A DNA stretch of 34,450 nucleotides, taken from positions 1 to 34,450 of the forward strand of contig JAEYUE010000309.1 of the NCBI GenBank assembly GCA_023433655.1, read 5' to 3'. Source of the DNA: Pseudomonadota bacterium (GTDB taxonomy: Bacteria; Pseudomonadota; Alphaproteobacteria; Caulobacterales; Caulobacteraceae). The notes below the pieces were generated by a model. The model worked only from the letters and a program-made list of their open reading frames with translations. It ran no database searches and had not been told where the DNA came from. Of this stretch, positions 1 to 6,174 are shown in pieces. How positions within the stretch are numbered: the first letter of the stretch is position 1; each line of letters starts with the position of its first letter. Made by a program: the position numbers and the translations under genes.

Positions 1-381
1 TTCTACTACTGGTTCGAGAAGATGTTCGGGGTGAAGTACAACGAGTTCCTCGGCACGCTGCACTTCTGGATCATGTTCGTCGGCGTGAACGTGGTGTTCT
101 TCCCGCAGCACTTCCTCGGCCTGCAGGGCATGCCCCGGCGCTATGTGGACTACGCTGACGGTTTCGCCTTCTGGAACTACGTCTCGTCCATCGGCTACGT
201 GATCACCGCCGTCGGCGTGCTGGTCTTCCTGATCATGCTGGTCGAGGCGGCCATCCGCCGTCGCCCGGCCGTCGACAATCCGTGGGGCGAAGGCGCCACG
301 ACGCTGGAGTGGACCCTGTCCTCGCCGCCGCCGCACCACCAGTTCAACGAACTGCCGGTGGTCAAGAACGACGAGCACTAG
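1..381 (+). CDS. ctaD: Cytochrome c oxidase subunit I, C-terminal part (partial)
   Basis: The reading frame is open from the first base, so the gene starts outside the window and only about 126 C-terminal residues are present. The fragment holds the last two membrane segments of subunit I: one around the phrase FWIMFVGVNVVFFPQHFLG, the other around the stretch YVITAVGVLVFLIMLVEA. The motif QHFLGLQGMPRRYVDY is highly conserved in haem-copper oxidase subunit I, and the tail ends in the usual WTLSSPPPHHQFNELP region. The catalytic histidines lie upstream and cannot be checked. Subunit I is the proton-pumping, oxygen-reducing core of the aa3 oxidase in the inner membrane. A terminator-like hairpin follows before ctaB. 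Identification is secure from motif and from the oxidase assembly genes downstream. Confidence 0.96.
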   Translation, partial: FYYWFEKMFGVKYNEFLGTLHFWIMFVGVNVVFFPQHFLGLQGMPRRYVDYADGFAFWNYVSSIGYVITAVGVLVFLIMLVEAAIRRRPAVDNPWGEGATTLEWTLSSPPPHHQFNELPVVKNDEH

Positions 382-409
382 GGACCGGCCGGCCGGACCA
401 GAGCCTCGG

Positions 410-448
410 GGGCCGCTCCTTTCGCAGGGGCGGCCCTCAGCCATTTTT
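410..448 (+). terminator. Terminator-like hairpin between ctaD and ctaB
   Basis: The arms GGGCCGCTCC (410-419) and GGGGCGGCCC (427-436) pair over 10 bp with one G-T wobble and a 7-base loop. A run of five T (444-448) follows after seven bases. The distance from stem to T run is longer than in a textbook terminator, so it may only partly terminate, lowering the supply of assembly factors relative to subunits I and II. It ends 44 bases before the ctaB start. Confidence 0.6.
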
Positions 449-492
449 GTGCGCCGCCCCGCTTCACCGCGGTCCGGTGCGTTGGAAAGCTG

Positions 493-1461
493 ATGAGCAA
501 GACCGTCGTCACGCCCGCGATCTCCACGGCCCAGCCGGAAGATTTCTTCCAGCTGCTGAAGCCGCGCGTGATGTCGCTGGTCATCTTCACGGCGGTGACG
601 GGTCTGGTGGTCGCGCGCGGCGAGATCGGCTGGCTGAGCGCGGCCATCGCCATCCTGTGCATCGCGGTCGGGGCCGGAGCGGCCGGGGCGCTGAACATGG
701 CGCTGGAGGGCGAGACCGACGCCCTGATGCGCCGCACCCGTGGCCGGCCGGTGGCGGCGGGCCGGGTCAACCGCAACGACGCCCTCGCCTTCGGGGTCAT
801 CCTGTCGGTCTTCTCGGTCATGCTGCTGGGCATGGCCTCGAACTGGCTGGCCGGCGGCCTGCTGGCGGCGACCATCGTCTACTACGCGGGCTTCTACACC
901 CTGCTGCTCAAGCGCCGCACGCCGCAGAACATCGTCATCGGCGGAGCCGCCGGCGCCTTGCCGCCGGTGATCGGCTGGGCCGCGGCCACCGGTTCGGCTC
1001 CATGGCAGGCCTGGCTGCTGTTCCTGATCATCTTCCTGTGGACCCCGCCGCACAGCTGGGCGCTGGCCCTCTATTCGGCCGGCGATTACGCCCGCGCCGG
1101 GATTCCCATGATGCCGGTGGCGCGCGGCGCCCGGAGCACCCGTCTGCAGATCCTGCTCTACAGCCTGGTGTTCGTGCCTGTGGCGATCGCTCCCGGCTTC
1201 GTCGGACTTGGCGGGCCCGTCTACCTGGCGGTGTCCATCGCTGGCGGCCTCGGCTTCCTGTTGCTGGCCTTCCGGCTGTGGCGCTCGCGGGCCGGCGACC
1301 AGCCCGACAAGGCCGAGGCTGTGGGACGAGAGGCCGCATTGTATGATGTCCGGGCCGAGGCCAAACCGGCCCGAAACCTGTTCGCCTTCTCGATCCTGTA
1401 CCTGATGGCCCTGTTCGCGGCCCTGCTGGTCGAGAGCGTGACGACCCTGACGAGGCTGTAG
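493..1461 (+). CDS. ctaB: Protohaem IX farnesyltransferase (haem O synthase)
   Basis: This 322-residue integral membrane protein belongs to the UbiA prenyltransferase family and converts haem B to haem O, the precursor of haem A for the aa3 oxidase. The first polyprenyl/Mg-binding region is seen at about residues 73-90 as NMALEGETDALMRRTRGRP, matching the CyoE/CtaB pattern DxxMxRTxxRP. The second conserved region RRTPQNIVIGGAAGALPP lies near residues 138-155. Seven to nine hydrophobic segments are spread through the protein and the length is normal for the family (about 300). The ATG at 493 follows a weak purine-rich stretch (GGAAAG). It is followed after 5 bases by a small membrane gene and then ctaG, the standard alphaproteobacterial order. 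Symbol ctaB is used because of this context; cyoE would be the E. coli name. Confidence 0.96.
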   Translation: MSKTVVTPAISTAQPEDFFQLLKPRVMSLVIFTAVTGLVVARGEIGWLSAAIAILCIAVGAGAAGALNMALEGETDALMRRTRGRPVAAGRVNRNDALAFGVILSVFSVMLLGMASNWLAGGLLAATIVYYAGFYTLLLKRRTPQNIVIGGAAGALPPVIGWAAATGSAPWQAWLLFLIIFLWTPPHSWALALYSAGDYARAGIPMMPVARGARSTRLQILLYSLVFVPVAIAPGFVGLGGPVYLAVSIAGGLGFLLLAFRLWRSRAGDQPDKAEAVGREAALYDVRAEAKPARNLFAFSILYLMALFAALLVESVTTLTRL

Positions 1462-1466
1462 CCGAC

Positions 1467-1652
1467 ATGCGCCTGACCCCCGAACAGCTCGAGGCCCGCA
1501 CGAAGAGGAACCGCGCCCTGGCCGGCGCCCTGGTCGTCTTCATCATCCTGGTGTTCAGCGTCACCGTGCTGAAGATGAAGGGCAACATGGACGCGCGGCA
1601 GGCGGCCGCCCCGGCCGCCGCGGCGCCGCAGGCCGCGCAGGTGCAGCCGTGA
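1467..1652 (+). CDS. Small single-pass membrane protein of the oxidase operon (CoxF-like)
   Basis: This 61-residue protein has a basic, charged N-terminus (EQLEARTKRNRALAG), one transmembrane helix at about residues 19-37 (ALVVFIILVFSVTVLKM), and an Ala/Pro/Gln-rich C-terminal tail. That is the usual form of the tiny protein found between ctaB and ctaG in many alphaproteobacteria, often labelled CoxF or cytochrome oxidase small assembly protein. The function is inferred from position only; no catalytic motif is visible. Its stop codon overlaps the GTG start of ctaG by four bases, implying coupled translation. Predicted orientation is N-in with the tail in the periplasm, by the positive-inside rule. 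Confidence 0.85.
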   Translation: MRLTPEQLEARTKRNRALAGALVVFIILVFSVTVLKMKGNMDARQAAAPAAAAPQAAQVQP

Positions 1653-2212
1653 ACCGCAAGAACCTGATCGCCATCGCCTGCGTCGTCGGTGTCATGGCCA
1701 TGACCGGGGCGGCCTTCGCGGCGGTGCCGCTGTACCGCATCTTCTGTCAGGTCACGGGCTTCGACGGCACGGTCTCCCGGGCCGAGGCGGCGCCGGAGGA
1801 GGTGCTGGACGAGACGGTGCTGGTCCGCTTCGACACCAATGTCCGCGACCTGCCGATGGTCTTCCGGGCCGAACAGATCAGCCAGCGGGTGCGCATCGGC
1901 GAGACCGGCATCGCCTTCTTCGACGTGACCAACACCTCGGACCGGCCGATCCACGCCACCGCGGCCTACAACGTCGTACCCGAGCGGGCCGGTCCCTACT
2001 TCCAGAAGCTGCAGTGCTTCTGCTTCGACGGCCAGGTCATCCCCCCCGGCGAGACGATGAAATTCCCGGTCCAGTATTTCGTCGCGCCCGAGATCGCCAC
2101 CGACCGCGAGAGCCGGGGCGTGCGCGAGATCACCCTCAGCTACACCTTCTATCCGACCAAGGGCGAGCAAGACGACGCAAACCCCGCGCCAGCCACTGGC
2201 GCGGCCGCATAG
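1649..2212 (+). CDS. ctaG: Cytochrome c oxidase assembly protein CtaG (Cox11)
   Basis: This 187-residue protein is the Cox11 copper chaperone that delivers copper to the CuB site of subunit I. A single N-terminal membrane anchor spans about residues 6-27, followed by a periplasmic domain. The conserved cysteine after the anchor is C33 (RIFCQVTGFDG), and the copper-binding CFCF motif is present as LQCFCFDGQ with C123 and C125. The downstream PGETMKFPVQYFV segment also matches the family. The start is a GTG at 1649 whose bases overlap the preceding stop (GTGA). Length is typical for bacterial Cox11. It lies directly upstream of ctaE. Confidence 0.97.
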   Translation: MNRKNLIAIACVVGVMAMTGAAFAAVPLYRIFCQVTGFDGTVSRAEAAPEEVLDETVLVRFDTNVRDLPMVFRAEQISQRVRIGETGIAFFDVTNTSDRPIHATAAYNVVPERAGPYFQKLQCFCFDGQVIPPGETMKFPVQYFVAPEIATDRESRGVREITLSYTFYPTKGEQDDANPAPATGAAA

Positions 2213-2262
2213 CGGACGCTATAGCCTCCCCAACCGACTCTCGACCGTTGCAAGAGACCCAG

Positions 2263-3171
2263 ATGGCCGACGCCCACGCAGCTCCCCACCACGACTATCA
2301 CCTGGTGAACCCCAGCCCCTGGCCGCTGGTGTCGTCCATGGCTGCCGTGGTGATGTTCGTCGGCGCCGTGGTCTGGATGAAGGGCCTCGTCTCCGCCGAC
2401 GCCGGTCCGCTGGCCGCCGCCCTGCTGAGCGAGGGCCAGAAGGCGCTGTTCTTCGCCGGCCTGGCCGGCGTGCTGGTCTCGATGGCCGGCTGGTGGACGG
2501 ACGTGGTCAAGGAAAGCCGCCAGGGCGACCACACCCCGGTCGTCTCGCTGGGCCTGCGCTATGGCATGATCCTCTTCATCGCCTCCGAGGTGATGTTCTT
2601 CGCCGCCTTCTTCTGGATGTTCTTCGAAATGGCGGTCTTCAACGAGGCCCGCGCCCACATCCCGGAGATCGGCAACTGGGCCGAGTCGGCCGCCGCCTGG
2701 TCGACCTGGCCGCCCAAGGGCGTCGAACTGCTGGACGCCTGGCAACTGCCGCTGCTGAACACCATCATCCTGCTGCTGTCCGGCACGACCGTGACCTGGG
2801 CCCACCACGCCCTGCAGGTCGGCGATCGCAAGGCCACCAAGATCGGCCTGGCCATCACCATCGCGCTCGGCGTGTTGTTCACCGCCGTCCAGGCCTACGA
2901 GTACAACCACATTCTCCACGAGAACCTGTTCTTCAACGACGAGGCCCTGAACTCGGGCCTGTACGGTTCGATCTTCTTCATGGCGACCGGCTTCCACGGC
3001 TTCCACGTGCTGGTGGGGACGATCTTCCTGACCGTCTGCCTGCTGCGTCTCATGGCCGGACAGATGACCCCGCAGAAGCATTTCGGCTTCGAGGCCGCCG
3101 CCTGGTACTGGCACTTCGTGGACGTGGTCTGGCTGTTCCTGTTCGCCTTCGTCTACGTCACCTTCGGGTGA
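2263..3171 (+). CDS. ctaE: Cytochrome c oxidase subunit III
   Basis: The protein is 302 residues from the ATG at 2263, beginning MADAHAAPHHDYHLVNPSPWP, the usual subunit III N-terminus. It has seven hydrophobic segments. Signature stretches include GMILFIASEVMFFAAFFWMF with the conserved Glu in a helix, LLNTIILLLSGTTVTWAHH, and the C-terminal HFVDVVWLFLFAFVY. The open frame extends upstream into ctaG, but the upstream part has no subunit III similarity, so this ATG is preferred. Subunit III stabilises the proton-pumping core in the inner membrane. Its TGA stop overlaps the GTG start of the DUF983 gene (GTGA at 3168-3171). Confidence 0.97.
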   Translation: MADAHAAPHHDYHLVNPSPWPLVSSMAAVVMFVGAVVWMKGLVSADAGPLAAALLSEGQKALFFAGLAGVLVSMAGWWTDVVKESRQGDHTPVVSLGLRYGMILFIASEVMFFAAFFWMFFEMAVFNEARAHIPEIGNWAESAAAWSTWPPKGVELLDAWQLPLLNTIILLLSGTTVTWAHHALQVGDRKATKIGLAITIALGVLFTAVQAYEYNHILHENLFFNDEALNSGLYGSIFFMATGFHGFHVLVGTIFLTVCLLRLMAGQMTPQKHFGFEAAAWYWHFVDVVWLFLFAFVYVTFG

Positions 3172-3548
3172 CCCACGGCCCGGCCATCGGGAAAGACCAG
3201 CCGGCGCGGATCGATCCGATCCGCGCCGGTCTGCTTTGCCGCTGTCCCAACTGCGGCCGGGGCCGCCTGTTCAGCGGCTTTCTCAGCGTCGTTCCGCGCT
3301 GCGAGGCCTGCGGCTTCGACTTCACCCGCCTGAACACCGGCGACGGCGCCGCCGTCTTCGTGATGCAGATCGCCGGTGCGCCCGTCGTCTTCGGCGCGTT
3401 GTTCGTGCAGGTGGTCTATGATCCGCCGATCTGGGCCATGCTGCTGACAGCCCTGCCGCTGGTGGCGGCCCTCTCGCTGGGCCTCATGCGTCCCGCCAAG
3501 GGCGTCATGATCGCCCTGCAGATGAGGAACAGGGCGGGAGAGGGTTAG
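3168..3548 (+). CDS. DUF983 family protein of the oxidase operon
   Basis: This 126-residue protein starts with a GTG at 3168 that overlaps the ctaE stop. Near the N-terminus it has a zinc-ribbon-like pair of cysteine knuckles, CRCPNCGRGRLF and CEACGF, followed by two membrane helices: one in VFVMQIAGAPVVFGALFVQVV, the other in WAMLLTALPLVAALSLGLM. This is the DUF983 layout. The family is regularly encoded between ctaE and surf1 in alphaproteobacteria and is presumed to help oxidase assembly; no biochemical role is established from sequence. The codons for PARIDPIRAG form a very strong hairpin (see the separate entry). The stop at 3546-3548 abuts the SURF1 start with no gap. Confidence 0.92.
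   Translation: MTHGPAIGKDQPARIDPIRAGLLCRCPNCGRGRLFSGFLSVVPRCEACGFDFTRLNTGDGAAVFVMQIAGAPVVFGALFVQVVYDPPIWAMLLTALPLVAALSLGLMRPAKGVMIALQMRNRAGEG
3201..3229 (+). other. Perfect 13-bp hairpin inside the 5' end of the DUF983 gene
   Basis: The arms 3201-3213 (CCGGCGCGGATCG) and 3217-3229 are perfectly complementary around a 3-base loop (ATC). They are followed by TCTGCTTTG. The structure begins 30 bases after the ctaE stop, where a terminator for ctaE would be expected, but here it lies within coding sequence. It may act as an attenuator or as a 3' mRNA stabiliser for ctaE. The T run is weak, so full termination is doubtful. Confidence 0.6.
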
Positions 3549-4253
3549 ATGCGGCGGTTTCCGTGGGGCCTGACGATCGCCTCGGCCGTGGTGTTCGTGG
3601 TTCTGATCTCGCTTGGCGCCTGGCAGGTGCAGCGCCTGCAGTGGAAGCAGGGGTTGATCACGGCCGCCGCCGCGGCCGCGGACCGGCCCGCAGCGCCGCT
3701 CGCCGAGGTCATGGCGTCCGGCGCACCCGAGTTCCGGCGGGTCGTGGTCGCCTGTCCGGGTCTGGCCTCGGCCCCTTTCGTCGAACTTCGCAGCATCCAT
3801 GAGAAGGAGGCCGGGGTCCGTCTGATATCGGCCTGTCCCATGGGCGCCAGGGTCTGGCTGGTCGACCGCGGCTTCGTCGCGGATTCGATATCGGCCCGTC
3901 CGCCGGTGACCGCTTCGGCCGCCCCCGTGCGCATCGAGGCCGTCGTCCGCGCCGCCTCCGCGCCCGGGCCCATGGCCGTGGCCGCGGAGGGGACGCATTT
4001 CTACGCCCGGGACAACGCCGCCATGGCGCGCGCGCTTGGGATCGAGGGCGCTGTCGCGCCGTGGACGCTCTTCGCCGTGACCTCGTCCAATCCCGAATGG
4101 CAGGCGCTGCAGCCCGCTGCGCCGCCCGCCTCCTTCTCCAACAACCATCTGGCCTATGCGATCACCTGGTTCGGTCTCGCCTTGGCTCTGATCGCCTTCT
4201 ACATCGCCCTGCTGCGCCGCCGCGCCTCGCCGCGGGAAAAGGACACGCCCTGA
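3549..4253 (+). CDS. SURF1 family oxidase biogenesis protein
   Basis: This 234-residue protein has the SURF1 layout: an N-terminal membrane helix (about 5-24, TIASAVVFVVLISLGAWQ) ending in the family signature LGAWQVQRLQWK, a periplasmic domain, and a second helix near the C-terminus (about 198-220). The motif WLVDRGFV and the late NNHLAYAITWFGLALALI segment are both characteristic. SURF1 proteins aid haem A insertion into oxidase subunit I. The ATG immediately follows the DUF983 stop. The stop (4251-4253) overlaps a CTG that is the likely start of the next gene. The usual Arg/Gly-rich middle motif is less clear, but overall assignment is firm from both ends and from context. Confidence 0.93.
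   Translation: MRRFPWGLTIASAVVFVVLISLGAWQVQRLQWKQGLITAAAAAADRPAAPLAEVMASGAPEFRRVVVACPGLASAPFVELRSIHEKEAGVRLISACPMGARVWLVDRGFVADSISARPPVTASAAPVRIEAVVRAASAPGPMAVAAEGTHFYARDNAAMARALGIEGAVAPWTLFAVTSSNPEWQALQPAAPPASFSNNHLAYAITWFGLALALIAFYIALLRRRASPREKDTP
4237..4252 (+). promoter_or_regulatory. Ribosome binding site deciding a CTG start for the M16 peptidase
   Basis: AAAAGGA at 4237-4243 sits six bases before CTG at 4250-4252, which overlaps the SURF1 stop TGA (CTGA). No ATG, GTG or TTG lies in this frame between here and an ATG at 4097, inside surf1. The sequence after the CTG (encoding TATLHTLPNG) is exactly where M16 family proteins normally begin. Confidence 0.55.
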
Positions 4254-5515
4254 CCGCCACGCTCCATACCCTGCCCAACGGCGTCCGCGTCGTCTGCGAC
4301 CCCATGCCGGGGCTGCGCACCCTGGCCCTGACCGTCGCCGTGCGCGGCGGGGCCCGGTGGGAGGACGAGGCCCGCTCCGGCTGGTCGCACTGCCTCGAGC
4401 ATCTGGTGTTCAAGGGCGCCGGCGAGATGGGCGCCCGCGAGATCGTCGAGCGCATCGAGGCCCAGGGCGGGTCGCTCAACGCCTCGACCGGCTACGAGCG
4501 GACCAGTTTCGAGGTGCGCGGTCTGCAGGGCTCGCTGCCGGCGGCGATGCAGGTGCTGTCCGACCTGGTGTTCCGCCCGACGCTGGATCCCGAAGAGATC
4601 GAGCGGGAAAAGGACGTGGTGGCCCAGGAGATCGCCGAGGCCTTCGATACGCCCGATGACCACGTCTTTGAAATGGCCCAGACCCGGGCCTTCGAGGGCC
4701 AGCCGCTGGGCCGGCCGATCCTCGGCTCTGTCGAAAGCCTGAAGCCCCTCACCCGCGCCACGATCGGCGACTGGCGGGCCCGCCTCTATTCGCCCGACCG
4801 CATGGTCGTCTCCGCCTCCGGGGCGGTCGACGAGGCCGAACTGATCGACCTCGCCGCGCGCTGGTTCGGCGACCAGGCCTCCACCCGCGTCGATCCGCCG
4901 GACAGCCCGCGCTTCACCGGCGGCGAGGCCGCCCTGTCGCGCCGTATCGAACAGGCCAATATCGTCTTCCAGCTGCCGGCGCCCTCGGCGACCGATCCCG
5001 CCTACGCCGCGGCGCGGCTGATGACCGAGATTCTCGGCGGCGGCATGGCCTCGCGCCTGTTCCAGAGTGCGCGCGAGGAGCGCGGCCTGGCCTACGCCAT
5101 CGACGCCTACCACGAGCCCTACGACGACGCGGGTCTGCTCGGCATCTATGCCGGGGCCGGCGCCGACCGGGCGGTCGAACTGGCGCGCGTCTGCGCGGCC
5201 GAGCTGCGGGCCCTTGCCGAGCAGGGGCCGACGGCGGCGGAGCTGGCGCGCGCCAAGGCCGTCCTGAACGCCGGGCTGTGGATGTCGGACGAGAGCCCCG
5301 CCGCCCGGGCCGGTCGCGCCGCCGCCCAGGTGCTGATCTTCGGCGCCCCGATCGCCTCGCAGGTCATGGCCGACCGCACCCTGGCCCAGACCGCCGGGGA
5401 CGTCCGCGCCGCCGCCGCCGCCGCCCTGGCGCCCGGACGGGCCGCCACGGCGGTGCTGGGCCCCCGCGCCGCCGCCCCGGCGGGCGCCGCCTTCCGCGAT
5501 GCGCTTTTCGGCTGA
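4250..5515 (+). CDS. M16 family zinc peptidase (processing-peptidase-like)
   Basis: From the probable CTG start the protein is 421 residues, the normal size for bacterial M16B peptidases. The first domain has the inverted zinc motif HxxEH as HCLEHLVFKG, with the third metal ligand region in EREKDVVAQEIAEAFDTPDDH. The second domain has the usual ILGGGMASRLFQSAREERGLAYAI segment, with the conserved R and Y that orient substrate. It resembles mitochondrial processing peptidase beta subunits and PqqF-like proteases of alphaproteobacteria. Substrates cannot be inferred. It is probably cytoplasmic because no signal peptide is visible. The alternative start, ATG at 4097, would add 51 Arg- and Leu-rich residues that do not look native. 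It is the last but two of the long + strand run. Confidence 0.9.
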   Translation: MTATLHTLPNGVRVVCDPMPGLRTLALTVAVRGGARWEDEARSGWSHCLEHLVFKGAGEMGAREIVERIEAQGGSLNASTGYERTSFEVRGLQGSLPAAMQVLSDLVFRPTLDPEEIEREKDVVAQEIAEAFDTPDDHVFEMAQTRAFEGQPLGRPILGSVESLKPLTRATIGDWRARLYSPDRMVVSASGAVDEAELIDLAARWFGDQASTRVDPPDSPRFTGGEAALSRRIEQANIVFQLPAPSATDPAYAAARLMTEILGGGMASRLFQSAREERGLAYAIDAYHEPYDDAGLLGIYAGAGADRAVELARVCAAELRALAEQGPTAAELARAKAVLNAGLWMSDESPAARAGRAAAQVLIFGAPIASQVMADRTLAQTAGDVRAAAAAALAPGRAATAVLGPRAAAPAGAAFRDALFG

Positions 5516-5538
5516 GGCGGCGGGAGGTATCGTCGGCC

Positions 5539-6129
5539 ATGGCCCTGCTGGACTGGATCAACGACGCGACGGGGCTGGTCGTGAAGGGCGAGGGGGTCAC
5601 CCTGCGCCCGCCGCGGGCCGCGGATCACGAAGCCTGGGCCACGCTGCGCCACGCCTCCCGCGCCTATCTGCAGCCGTGGGAGCCGACCTGGCCCGAGGAC
5701 GACCTGACCCGCGCCGCCTTCAGGCGCCGCCTGTCGATCTATGCGCGCGAGATGGAGGCGGGCAACGCCTGGCCCTTCTTCGTCTTCGCCGACGCCGACC
5801 AGTCGCTGGTCGGAGCCATCACCTTGTCGAACGTCCGCCGCGGCGTCGCCGAGTCCGGCACCCTCGGCTACTGGATCGGCCAGCCCTTCGCCGGCCAGGG
5901 GCGGGCCACGGCGGCCGTGCGGGCGATCGTCGCCCACGCCTTCGACGAGCTGAAGCTGCACCGGGTCGAGGCGGCCTGTGTCCCGACCAACCTCGCCTCC
6001 CGCCGGGTGCTGGAGAAAGCCGGCTTCGCGCTCGAGGGACGGGCCCGCGCTTATCTCAAAATTAACGGCGCATGGGCAGATCATCTGCTGTTCGGCATCG
6101 TCAACGACGCGGCCGGGCGCGGCGGCTGA
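5539..6129 (+). CDS. GNAT family N-acetyltransferase (RimJ/RimL-like)
   Basis: The 196-residue protein begins at ATG 5539, preceded by GGGAGG at 5522-5527 region. It has the GNAT fold signs of the RimJ/RimL group: an N-terminal TLRPPRAADHEAWATLRHASRAYLQPWEP, a beta strand ending in TLGYWIGQPFAGQGRATAAV which carries the acetyl-CoA pyrophosphate loop (Q/RxxGxG/A type, here QPFAGQGRA), and the late segment LHRVEAACVPTNLASRRVLEKAGF that is diagnostic of the group. It probably acetylates an N-terminal or small-molecule amine, perhaps a ribosomal protein. The substrate is not determinable. It sits between the M16 peptidase and the PdeA-like gene, 23 bases after the former. Confidence 0.92.
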   Translation: MALLDWINDATGLVVKGEGVTLRPPRAADHEAWATLRHASRAYLQPWEPTWPEDDLTRAAFRRRLSIYAREMEAGNAWPFFVFADADQSLVGAITLSNVRRGVAESGTLGYWIGQPFAGQGRATAAVRAIVAHAFDELKLHRVEAACVPTNLASRRVLEKAGFALEGRARAYLKINGAWADHLLFGIVNDAAGRGG

Positions 6130-6174
6130 AACCGGACTGATCCGGGGGCCGCCCTGTCGGGACCGTCACGCGTT

